NCBI RefSeq assembly: GCF_002234675.1
Contig: NC_019868.2
Coordinates: forward strand, 24,504,293-24,568,292
DNA from: Oryzias latipes
Taxonomy: Eukaryota > Chordata > Actinopteri > Beloniformes > Adrianichthyidae
Direction of reading: 5' to 3'
Length of the DNA stretch: 64,000 nt
Position numbers and translations under genes: made by a program. Below, one piece after another: positions 24,111 through 33,929 of the stretch. Below the pieces are notes generated by a model. The model was not told the DNA's origin and did not search any database. It saw only the letters and a program-made list of their open reading frames with translations. Positions within the stretch are counted from its first letter, which is position 1, and every line of letters starts with the position of its first letter.

Positions 24111-25227
24111 TAGGGTTGTGCCGATGGACGATATCATCGTCCATCGTGATGGGTGACTGACATCCCGATGGAAAGACCACCATCGTGATGCCACGGCCCC
24201 GCCACGTTGCGCGTCGACACCATAAGCCGCGGTTACATGTACAAAATATCTTGATGGGATCAATGGTCAGATTAGAATCCAACCGTGTACATGGGCCCAG
24301 AAAAATGTTTTCAGAATATAAAAACGTTCACTAAGGTCACACTTTCCGTAGGAATAAATCATTCGCACATGCGCAGTAGGGTTTGAAAAACGGAAGGATA
24401 TAAACTCCGCCGAGCGGCTTTTTTTTTTCAAACTTTATTGTATGTAACAATTCAATACAAAACATTGTTAAACAGCGCCGAGCGGCTATATACATTGACA
24501 TGTCAGCTCGGTAAAATACGAGATGATCTTCTAAACGTGCTTTTAATAATGTTACGGTTATTATGAAACACCTGTTCGCTCATCATTTGAATTCTAATCC
24601 GTGTGGTCAGTGCTTTTTCTGAACGAAGCCAGGATTAGCAGTATGCTAACACGGGCTAACAACATTAGCTTTGGGTGGTGCTGCTTTCTGGCTGCACGTA
24701 AACATGTAAGAATAACATCAGCCTTTATTTAGTCGGGACACGACTGGAAACACAAATCCGCGTGATTGTTTGAATGTTTTCTAAGGACTGAGCGACATTT
24801 CTGCTTTGAAGCTCAAACCGCTGTGTGTGCTGACGATCCGAGCTGTGCACAGACACACACTTTTAGACCCGGTTCTGAGTTCGGTTGCTTGTACCCCTAG
24901 AGCTGCGGGACGGATCGCAGTCTTAAATCTCCCACACATACCGCTCATGTACCCCCCCCCCTTCCCATCAAACACAAAGCGGACTACTTCTTTTCTATTT
25001 TGTTTACTTTTTTTGTTAAAGTCACTTCCCTCAGTTTATACTGGATCATCGCGGATTAGTCATCTGTTGGGAAATTAAAACAAAAAAGCAAAAAAACGAA
25101 TAGCAGTTATATAAGAACGAAAAATGTAAAAATACCCCCCTTCCCCCCCCGACGATGTCATCGTCCATCCCGATGGTTGACAGCAAACATCGTCAACGGC
25201 CAATTTAAGGGACATCGCCCAACCCTA
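24111..25227. mobile_element. Nested hAT-type non-autonomous element (1117 bp)
   Basis: The ends TAGGGTTGTGCCGATG and CATCGCCCAACCCTA are inverted repeats flanked by the perfect 8-bp duplication GCTTATAC (24103-24110, 25228-25235). The subterminal parts repeat ATCGTCCATC in both orientations. No transposase frame was found inside. It is inserted where the missing central exon(s) of the integrase gene would be expected. A 56-bp retroposed tail lies within it. Confidence 0.88.
24420..24475 (-). mobile_element. 56-bp retroposed 3' tail
   Basis: It is flanked by exact 12-bp direct repeats CGCCGAGCGGCT (24408-24419 and 24476-24487). On the minus strand it reads ...ACAATAAAGTTTG followed by poly(A), that is, a poly(A) signal and tail. 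This is the form of a severely 5'-truncated LINE or mRNA retroposition event. The source transcript is unknown. Confidence 0.7.
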
Positions 25228-26768
25228 GCTTATACTGCCTGATATGTGAATAAAAGATTTCTTTATGAATAACATGAATACCTCAGAGGTTATCCATACA
25301 CGTTCACAGCGTCACTGAAGAAGGCCAAGTCTGCACAGTTGTTGTCTGCCATCTTCGGGTACAAGATCTATGGAATACAAGTACAAATACTTTCAACTGA
25401 CAGATATTTACAGGGGCAAAAATGCTAAATTCCCAATTGATAGGTAAAACAGTAATACAATAGGATGATAAAATATGAAATAGAATAGAATAGAAAGGTA
25501 TTTAGGATGTCACGCTTCAGCAATTCCTAAAGAATAAATAAAAACACAACAAACATGGATTAGATCATTTAGCTGTCTGAGATTAAATTACATAATTTCC
25601 AAATATTAGATAGGGGAATTTTTTAAAACACTCTTGCTATGATAACTTGAGCTTGTAGTAAAGAACAGCTTTAAAAAAAAAAATCAGAGACAAGACACTG
25701 ATCACAGGAAGCCTGTGTGTAATACTTACAGTAACTTCTACTCAAATCACTGTTGATAGCATATTTCTCCCATCCACCCTTTCTGTGACTACTTATCGAC
25801 TACAAAACAGCCTAAAAACATAATGTTTGGGATTCTTGTCATTACGTCATTGGAAGTAAAGATACGGGGATTTTAGTGGCTGTCACTCTGACACAATCTC
25901 ACAGGGCTTTTCAGCACAATACGGGTTCTAACGTTAGAAACTTAATGAGGCTTCTTTCATTCAACAGTGGATTCACGTCTGTTATATTTAAAAAATGCCC
26001 TTTTCATGAATGTCATATGAATTAACTTTGTTGCACATATCCACCCCGTCTTAAAGTCTGGGTTGTGAAAAGACTGTGTCTAACTTTAACCCGGATCGCC
26101 GCGTTTACATAAAGGCAGCACACGGAACAGCTAACTTACTAGCTAGTTAGCATAGCATCAGTGTTTAAACAAATCCCCGTCTCCAAATCAATACTTTTTA
26201 TTAAACTTTCTGTGCTGCTGTAAATCCGGCATGTTTTCCCCTTAGTTCCTTATGAATCATGTTAAAAACCTACAGATTGGCTGTATATCTAGCTTGAACC
26301 GACGCGCTAGCTAAACTTCCCTCACACTCACAGGGCAGGCAGACACAATTTGAGTCGAAAGCCGGCTAGTTTCGAGGCCCCTGGTTGGTTGTAGTTACTC
26401 GTGTTGTGTGAAGAGCTGGTATGCCAAGTATAAAACTTGACAAAACCATCATAAGTCCTCCCCCGCTTTCATAAAAAAATATGACCGCACAGGCTAAGCT
26501 AAGCTAATTTGCGGTGGGGGTACTCTGCAAACGACTCGTCTGAAGTGTTCATAAAGCATTCACACATGTCACTTGGCTAAGGAGACCGCTTCAACTTAGT
26601 ATTCAATAACATTACAGGACGTACAACGAGGGAATAATAATCAAATAAGTGCATTACTTACGGGCTGAGACTGTTCCCGTTCTGAAGACCTCTCCGCCAT
26701 GTTTGCCGCCCGCGTCCTCCCAACTGCTGTGCTGAACAGCTCCCTCCCTCGTCACTTTGAAAGTGAGG

Positions 26769-27295
26769 AGTGTAAGGGGCCATTCGATTGGCTAAAAGCG
26801 AACCCGCCTGCTTTGCCGATGAGTTTGATTGACAGATTCACTAGCCAATGGTGAGATTAGTCGACCCGCTCCGTCAGATGAGTCTCAATATTCACCGTAG
26901 AAAAATCTCTCACACACACGGAGAGATTCACTAACGAGAACGGGATTTTGAATGCACATTCTGCAATTCGAATGATCTGTGAGTTCACATCACATGTGTA
27001 CCTAAAAATCACGTTTGTGAAGCACCTACTGTGCATTTCTGATACATTTATTGTGAATTTCTAAAATGTTTTTGTGAAAAACAGTGTGCACATTTGTGAG
27101 AAACACTTATTGTGCATTTGTAAAACATTTAGTGTGCATTTGTGAAACACAATGTGTGTGTTTGTGAAACACAGGGTGTGTATTTCCGAATTTATTTTTC
27201 ACGTTTGCATAAAATGACATTTGTGAATCGGAGCGTGTGTATTTGTAAAACCGGTTGTGTGCATTTCTGATTATTGAGACTGAAATAACTCCATA
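26769..27295 (-). repeat. Right terminal inverted repeat of IS3EU-like element
   Basis: Reverse-complement partner of 20862-21388, with only scattered single-base differences seen (for example TTTGTGAATCTCC against TTAGTGAATCTCT). The integrase gene's first ATG (26700) lies just inside it, so this repeat probably carries the promoter. Confidence 0.9.
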
Positions 27296-27301
27296 GTTAC
27301 A
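27296..27301. repeat. Right 6-bp target-site duplication of the IS3EU-like element
   Basis: GTTACA, identical to 20856-20861. Confidence 0.88.
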
Positions 27302-27527
27302 AGTTTCATAATAAGAAGTTCAAATGAATCTAAACAGTTGGCACGCTTTATGACTTTTTCTGCAGTGAAAACACACACACAGACTTTCAGTTACACCACA
27401 CACTGAAAATATAGGAACAGAAAACCTGCTGTTCGATACACATTTCCTAAGAACCACAAATGGAAACTGTCTGGAGGACCAAGCCCCCCTCGTTCTGTGG
27501 AGCAGCCCATCTCGTGGGGTCAGGCTT

Positions 27528-27819
27528 ATCTGGTAAATGGTAAATGGCGTATACTTATATAGCGCCTTTCTTCCTACAAGGACAAAGCGCTTTACAGTCA
27601 CAGACCCATTCACCCAGTCACACACACATTCACACACACAGTCACACACTGGTGGTCGCTCCGCTGCCAAACACAGGCGCCCGCCTACCACCAGAGGCAA
27701 GGTGGGGTTCAGTGTCTTGCCCAAGGACACTTCGACTCATGGGCGTGGAAGGCGGGAATCGAACCTGCAACCTTACGATCATGGGACGACCGCCCTACCG
27801 CTGCACCACGGCCGCCCCA
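27528..27819 (-). mobile_element. tRNA-derived SINE (292 bp)
   Basis: It is flanked by the 9-bp duplication GTCAGGCTT (27519-27527 and 27820-27828). On the minus strand it begins GGGGCGGCCGTGGTGCAGCG, with an A-box-like TGGTGCAGCGGT and a perfect B box GGTTCGATTCC, which are RNA polymerase III internal promoter elements. The body contains a CA/CACATT-rich stretch, and the 3' end is GCGCTATATAAGTATACG followed by repeated ATTTACC. It is a full-length-looking copy. Confidence 0.85.
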
Positions 27820-28364
27820 GTCAGGCTTCTGTCAGGCTCGTTCTGCAGGCCAACTTGGAGATGGGGGGAGACAAGCTGGACAAAACTTTGAAATATAACA
27901 GTCAGGACAAAACCAAACCCTCCTTGTTGACAGTAATACATAGATAACAGACTAAATGCAAGGTCACATTACATATGAAAAAAAAGATCAAGACTTTGTG
28001 ATAGTTATTTTTTATTGTTATTCCCTATATTCAGTTTTTTAATAAAAAAAAGCTACCAGAGAGTGAAGAGTTAACTGTGGTTTCAGTTCCTGGAACAGTG
28101 AAGGAGTGCTGAATCATAAACGGCCTGCAAAGCTACGTTTTTTGCTTCTCTGGTTCCCTCTAGTGGTCGTTTGTGTACATAGCCCAAGGGTTAGGTGGAT
28201 TTCTATTGAAAAAGAAGACACTGCTTGGCATTTATACTACTGTTTCTATTATGATAAATATAAATGCACTGTTTTGCCTAAAGTAGCCCTTTTTCTAAAT
28301 ATGAAATAGTTTTTTGACGGACGTTCACAGCTTCCTTTCAAAGTAAGATACCTCCTACCATAGT

Positions 28365-28915
28365 AATAATAACTAGAAGGAGCTGCATTTCCAGAAGAAA
28401 ATGCAGGGTTGAATGCTATATTGCTGAAAGAAAGCTTAATTTGTAAAAGAAATGGCTGAACTGAGCTGAAAGAGCTCAACATTTTAAAAGTAAAATGGTT
28501 AAAAAAGGTGAAAACCTGTAAAAAAGGTTAAGCACAAGAATTCTCTATGTATTTTAATGGAGCAAAAATCCTGGGAAATCCTGGAATACCTTTAAAAAAT
28601 CAATGATTTGAAGGTCCAAAAGTAATAACTGTAATAAGTTGAAAGAGTTAAAAATGTTATTAGTTGAATGGTAAAAAAATTTGAAGTGTCCGAACTGGGT
28701 GTCGAACCAGGAACCTCATGTACCATAACTTCCCAATGCATTTTAATAGGGCAAAAATTCCCGGAAAAACTGGAATATCTTAAAAAGTAAAAGGATTTGA
28801 AAAACCAAAAGTCATAGCAGAAAAAAGGTAAAAGAGCTGAACATTTTAAAAGTTGAATGGTTACAATCGGTTGAAAATTGTAGAAGGAGTTAAGTGCCGA
28901 AAAACGGCGGAAGAT
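28365..28915. repeat. Unclassified repeat unit R1 (about 550 bp)
   Basis: It begins ACTAGAAGGAGCTGCATTTC and ends GTGCCGAAAAACGGCGGA. Both ends recur in the longer adjacent unit at 28930. Its last 150 bp are almost identical to 30705-30858. It is A-rich on this strand with motifs such as GGAAAATCCTGGAATA, CAAAAGTCATAGC and GAGCTGAACATT. No coding frame. Confidence 0.65.
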
Positions 28916-28929
28916 GTGCGTAATAAATA

Positions 28930-30858
28930 ACTAGAAGGAGCTGCATTTCCAGAAGAAAATGCAGGGTTGAATGCTGTATTTCTGAATGAAAGTAGAAATA
29001 TTATGAAAAAGCTGAACATTGTAAAAGTAGAATGTCTAAAATAGGTCAAACATTGTAGAAGGAGTTAAGCATTAAAGCTAAAATTGTTGAAAAAATGCCT
29101 GAAATGTCCTGGAAAATCCTGGAATATTTTGAAAACTTAAGGGCCAAAAGTCAAAGGTGAACATTGTAAAAGTAGAATGACCAAAACGGATCAAAATTTG
29201 TAGACGGAGTTAAGCATGAAAGTTGAAATTGTTGAAAAAATGGATGTACGGTTGAAAATTTGAAGATGATGCTAAAATGGCTAAAAGTGCTAGCATCAGC
29301 ATCATCAACTGACTCAAAAAATCACATTGTTTAAGAGTGTCATGTTGGTAAAAGCTACATGTTCTAAGTTGACAGAAAATCCACTTTTTTCAAAATGGCG
29401 GCTTTTCTATTGATTTTATCTCCATAGCAACCATTTTATGTTTGGGTCGCCTGGAGATGAGGAACAAATCGTCGGTTTCAGATGAATCGGAAAAAGTAAA
29501 CTTTTGGACGTCCTTAGCAACGAGCTTTGTTTGCTAACCACGCCCACATTCCTTATATGTCCAGATCCAGTGAATTTCAATATGTTCAGTTCCAGCCATG
29601 GATGAAGTTTATTGCAACATTTGCTTCAGATTTTGTCAAAAAATGGCCACCAAACAGTAGGTTGTGTTGCCATCCCATAATAATTTCAAAACGTATGTTG
29701 AAGTCCAAAGCCTTGTGAGCATTTCAATGTTTGAACGGTGCCTCTAGCTGAAAGCATGTTAAAGTTATAATGCTTGAAAGCAACAAAGGTTTTCAAGGAT
29801 TCTCCATGTATTTAAATGAAGCAAAAATCTTGGAAAATCCTGGAAAATCTTGGAATATCTTGAAAAATTCAAAGATTTGAAAGACTAAAAGTCATAGCTG
29901 AAAGGAATAAGCTGAAAGGGTTGAACATTGTAATAGTAGAAGGATTAAAATACGTGAAAGTTTGAAGAAGTTTAAAATTGCCTCACATTTTGGCACAAAA
30001 TGGCCGCCAAACTGTAGGTGGTGTTGCCATCCCATAATAATTTTGAACCTTATGTTGAAGTCCAAAACCTTGTGAACATTTCAATATTTGAACGGTGTCT
30101 CTAGCCAAAAGAATGTTAAAGTTACAATTGTTTAAAGAAGCAAAGGTGTGGCCAATGGAGCAAAAACATTGGAAAATCTGGGAATATCCGGGAATATCTG
30201 GAAAAGTTCAAAGATTTGAAGGACAAAAAGTCATAGCTGAAAGGAATAAGATGAAAGGGTTGAACATTGTAATAGTAGAATGGTAAAAATAGGTGAAAGT
30301 TTGAAGAAGTTTAAAATTGCCTCACATTTTGGCACAAAATGGCCGCCAAACTGTAGGTGGTGTTGCCATCCCATAATAATTTTGAGCCTTATGTTGAAGT
30401 CCAAAACCTTGTGAACATTTCAATATTTGAACGGTGTCTCTAGCCAAAAGAATGTTAAAGTTACAATTGTTTAAAGAAGCAAAGGTGTGGCCAATGGAGC
30501 AAAAAGATTGGAAAATCCAGGAATATCCGGGAATAAATGGAAAAGTTCAGGGATTTGAAGGACCAAAATGTCATAGCTAGAATAAGATGAAAGAGCTGAA
30601 CATTTTCATAGTCAAACGGTTAAAATAGGTGAAAAATTGTAGAAGGAGTTTAACTGTGAACTTCTGAACGAAAAATTCTCCATGTATTTCAATGGAGAAA
30701 AAAATTCCCGGAAAACCTGGAATATCTTAAAAAGTAAAAGGATTTGAAAAACCAAAAGTCATAGCAGGAATGAGCTGAAAGAGCTGAACATTTTAAAAGT
30801 TGAATGGTTACAATCGGTTAAAAATTGTAGAAGGAGTTAAGTGCCGAAAAACGGCGGA
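28930..30858. repeat. Unclassified repeat unit R2 (about 1.9 kb) with internal tandem copies
   Basis: It has the same start and end sequences as the unit at 28365. Internally a block of about 340-357 bp is repeated at least three times: the string TGGCC(G/A)CCAAAC-GTAGG begins at 29644, 30001 and 30340. The last two copies are near-identical (29950-30170 and 30297-30510). The longer unit therefore looks like the short one expanded by tandem duplication. Confidence 0.65.
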
Positions 30859-30882
30859 ATATAGCAGAAGAGGAAAACAAAG

Positions 30883-30959
30883 GGTTGAATGCTTTACAGC
30901 ATTCAACCAATAAAGAGAAACAGAAAAACAAAGGGTTGAATGCTTTACAGCATTCAACC
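30883..30959. repeat. Two tandem hairpins following repeat R2
   Basis: GGTTGAATGCT-TTAC-AGCATTCAACC, with perfect 11-bp arms and a 4-nt loop, occurs at 30883-30908 and again at 30934-30959, 51 bp apart, with the same AACAAAGG lead-in. The stem motif GGTTGAATGC also occurs near the start of R1 and R2. Confidence 0.75.
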
Positions 30960-33929
30960 AATAATTTGTTTATAAGTCACCCTTACTGTATTTTTGGACC
31001 AAGAGGCACACTTAAATCCTTTTTAATAATAGGAAATCCGCCTTAAAATACAACTGGCTTTGATGTTTTAGTACGACTTTGGTAAAAAGCCACGCCACTT
31101 GATAGATAGCTAGTGCATTATGGGTACAATAGTCAGGAATCAGTGCTTCAACTCCTTGTTAATGAGTTGAATAAGGTTTGACTTGCTTGATGCGCCATTT
31201 AATCCAAAAAAATACGTTACTTGTTAAAATTAAAAACATTTTTCTTTATATTTAACAAGAAGGTTTATGTTATGTTGCAGACTTTCAAATTAAAAGCACA
31301 AAAATGAATCAAATGTATTAATTGAAAAAGCTTAAAAATGACCAATGATAACAGCACGATCCCCTAAAAGTGGACATCAAAGACAAGACATACGTCAAAA
31401 TAAATGCCTAGTAAAAGACAAAAGCTCTAATGATCTGTTTTTGGTATTTGATTTAAGCAAAAGCTCAGAAGAATATTTTCGATGCAAAAGTGCACCTTGG
31501 TCCTGAACTGTCGCAATTGTGGAGCAGATTCTTACTGTGAAATATTTTAAGTATTTGCTGCTGGAATTCAGTTCTCTGGAAGAGCATTTCCTTTTAGTGA
31601 ACGAGCAGCAGATCTAGTTAGCATGTTTGGAAAAACAGGTTGAGTATTTAAAGTCCCTTCTGTATAATCAAATGTGTGCTTGACTTATTTTAAGCCAACA
31701 TAGCAAAACCTGTTTAAAATAGAAACTTTCCTCATAGGTGGGCAAATGTGTTTAAGCTTAAACGTGTATTATTAGAATTTAATTTTTTTGTACCAAGAAG
31801 ACACGCTTAGTTAGATTTTGTAGTCTATTGTGCAAAATAGTATGAGTGTGAACACATTTCAGGGAATATGACACTACAAAATATGTGTTTCATCATGGTG
31901 AGAATGGATGTGCTTGTTTCTTAAGAGGTACAATCACAAGTGCAAGGCTGCTCTACGTTAAAACAGATCCATGCATGAATGGAATTTGCTGAATTATAAA
32001 GTTCTTGGCAGCTCACATCTCTATAAAACCCCTATGAATCATGGGAGTATATGTCTAGGAGAACATGCCGGAACATTGACAACTTGATATGTAACTGTTC
32101 TGGGAAAAAATGCTGACTTTTGGTACCTGGAAACCACAGCACAAACTCTGCAAACCATGGAATAGTGTTTAAATCCACATTGAAAAATATATATGTTTTG
32201 TAAGATTAAGCAGAAATCTAGGGATGTCTCGATTTAATCGTGATTGTCGATTAGCATCGAATATTGTGTCCAGATCAGTGATGGGATATTTCTTTTATTA
32301 TTATTATTATGATTGGTATTTATCATGCCTATTACTACAGATACTAAAAGTCTTTGTACCATGAATGGATCACAACATTTTATTGCCATGAAGTGCAGCA
32401 GAATATGGTGCTATTTTGAAAAATAGTTAGATGAAGTTAGCAAAATATTCAGATTCTAATTTCTGGGCTCAATAACTCTTTAAATAAATGTTTTAAACTG
32501 ACAGCAAGTGCCTCTGTTGGTTTTTCTTAACTTAAACCTTCAAAGGCATTTCAAACGGAAAAAGATTTTTTTTTTCTTTTTACTTTTTAATGACAGACAG
32601 CAGTAAATGTAAATTTCTTTAGGGATTATTAAAGACCTATTCTATTCTATTCTACCTATTCTATTCTAAAACACCAGCCAAGGGACCGTCTACAAAGTGC
32701 AACGTCTGGGAAAAAGTTGTAAATTTTTTTTTTTTTAATAATCTCTTAAAAGCAATTGGAATAAATACATGTTTACGCTGATATGAGCTAGTCATGAATG
32801 CTCATCATCATGTCCATGCAACAATTTTGGAAGAAAGTATTTTTTTTTAATTTTCTAATGGAGTTGTGAATCACATTTGATCAAAAAATGTTCAAATGCT
32901 CTGAAGATACTACAACCTCCAAGCTTTCTCATACAACTATTATAACATTTAAAATAATAAAATTAAAATAAAAAAGAGAAAACAATTAATTCTTAAAGAT
33001 GATTAAAGTGATTTGTTTCGTATCATATCACTCACATATTTGCAAAAATATTTTATTCCATTATCCTGTTTTAAATAGATATTTTTTTACCCTAATGACA
33101 AATAATCTGCTCTTATTTTATTTTTTTGATACTTGATCTGCATATCTATAATCATGAGGTACTTAACTTTTGTCATGTAATTTATTGATACTAATTTCTA
33201 ATGAGCTGAATCTGTATTGGTAAAGTATATGTAAGTAATCCAAAGTTAAGAACTTGATAATGATTTATGTAAAAAAATAAAAAACATAAAGTTAAATTCA
33301 GCAAAGCAGGGGTGGAATTATGTAAATTCACTTCCTCCCACTCTCTTTTAAGCAATCTTTTCAAACTCCTTTTGACAATCTTAATAGTTTCATCATGCCA
33401 TATATCACATCCAAACAAGATATTTATGATTAAGAGTAATAATAGAAATATTTTCTAGTGTATGTAAACATATGCATCTTTTTACAACCAAATGTATGAC
33501 TAATTATTCTATGTTTGATATAGACTTGCACAGATATAAATTTCTATATTTTGTCTTGTTTTTTTGTTGTTTTTTTGCTTTGATTGCTTGAAATAAACCA
33601 TTTTGAAATCTAAATTATCACCTATTTGCCATAGTTATTACAGTCGCTCTATTTTTAAGTTGTTGTTCAAGCTACTTCACAGAAAGGCACTGAAGTGTTC
33701 AATGAACAAATAAAAATAGGGGACAATCTGGATCTGTTTATTTTGCATTTGTTCATTTTTTTTAAAATGTTCTAGAAAAGTATCGGATCCGAACTCGGTA
33801 TCAACAGGTCCTCAATATCAAATGAATGTATACAATTGCATAAACATAACCAGATTGAAGCTGGCTGCACCACTAAAAACCCCTTCAAACCCCCAATACA
33901 TTGTTTCTGTGTTTACAACACGGCAGACA
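30960..33929. other. Intergenic segment between repeat compound and casp3
   Basis: AT-rich with no recognised gene. 32220-33810 looks like a decayed DNA element: GATTGTCGATTAGCATCGAAT near the left, GTATCGGATCCGAACTCGGTATC near 33780 on the right. A LINE-like 3' motif GATTGCTTGAAATAAA lies at 33582-33597, and a TTCTA microsatellite at 32639-32666. A casp3 poly(A) signal (AATAAA on the minus strand) is near 33737, giving a 3'UTR of about 200 bp. Confidence 0.4.

Larger units (their letters stand above)
22114..26700 (-). pseudogene. Integrase (DDE) gene of the IS3EU-like element, broken
   Basis: Exons by splice sites: 26662-26700 (ATG, MAERSSEREQSQP, donor gtaagt), 25282-25367 (ADNNCADLAFFSDAVNVYG then an in-frame TAA), 23689-23799 (VRGDHGGENVGIAELMLTY), 23317-23580 (RIEPLWCDVFMTVTGLYYN...) and 22114-22482 (C-terminal MLVPEIEWEESGSMAEP..., stop). 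The Asp of RGDHG and the Glu of RIEPLW lie 35 residues apart, as expected for the second and third residues of a DDE integrase core. The exon(s) with the first catalytic Asp are not found. The exon 23317-23580 has a one-base frameshift near ISNITY, after which the second frame reads on as HYIFLPRIQASLDVF. The copy therefore cannot make transposase. Confidence 0.8.
20862..27295. mobile_element. IS3EU-like DNA transposon, 6434 bp, complete ends
   Basis: The ends are TATGGAGTTATTTCAG... and ...CTGAAATAACTCCATA, flanked by the exact 6-bp duplication GTTACA. The terminal inverted repeats are 527 bp each (20862-21388 and 26769-27295) and nearly identical by eye. Inside, a minus-strand multi-exon gene encodes a retroviral-type integrase core with the VRGDHG...HNQRIEPLW signature. 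TAY...RTA ends, a 6-bp duplication and this integrase type are features I associate with the eukaryotic IS3EU superfamily; that assignment is from memory. Two hAT elements (22914-23301, 24111-25227), a retroposed tail and an 18-base G run (23988-24005) interrupt it. It lies between irf2 and casp3. Confidence 0.85.

Noticed and set aside
28106-28482. Possible small gene between the SINE and repeat R1
   Set aside because: Frames are short, overlap the start of the repeat unit and have no splice signals that extend them.
30883-30959. Tandem hairpins considered as a CRISPR-like or terminator structure
   Set aside because: Only two copies with no spacers, in a vertebrate genome and attached to a repeat compound.
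33191-33418. 75-codon minus-strand frame starting MFGCDIWHDETIKIV
   Set aside because: It looks protein-like at first, but the rest is hydrophobic AT-rich translation, and a LINE-like 3' motif lies just beyond. No family was recognised.
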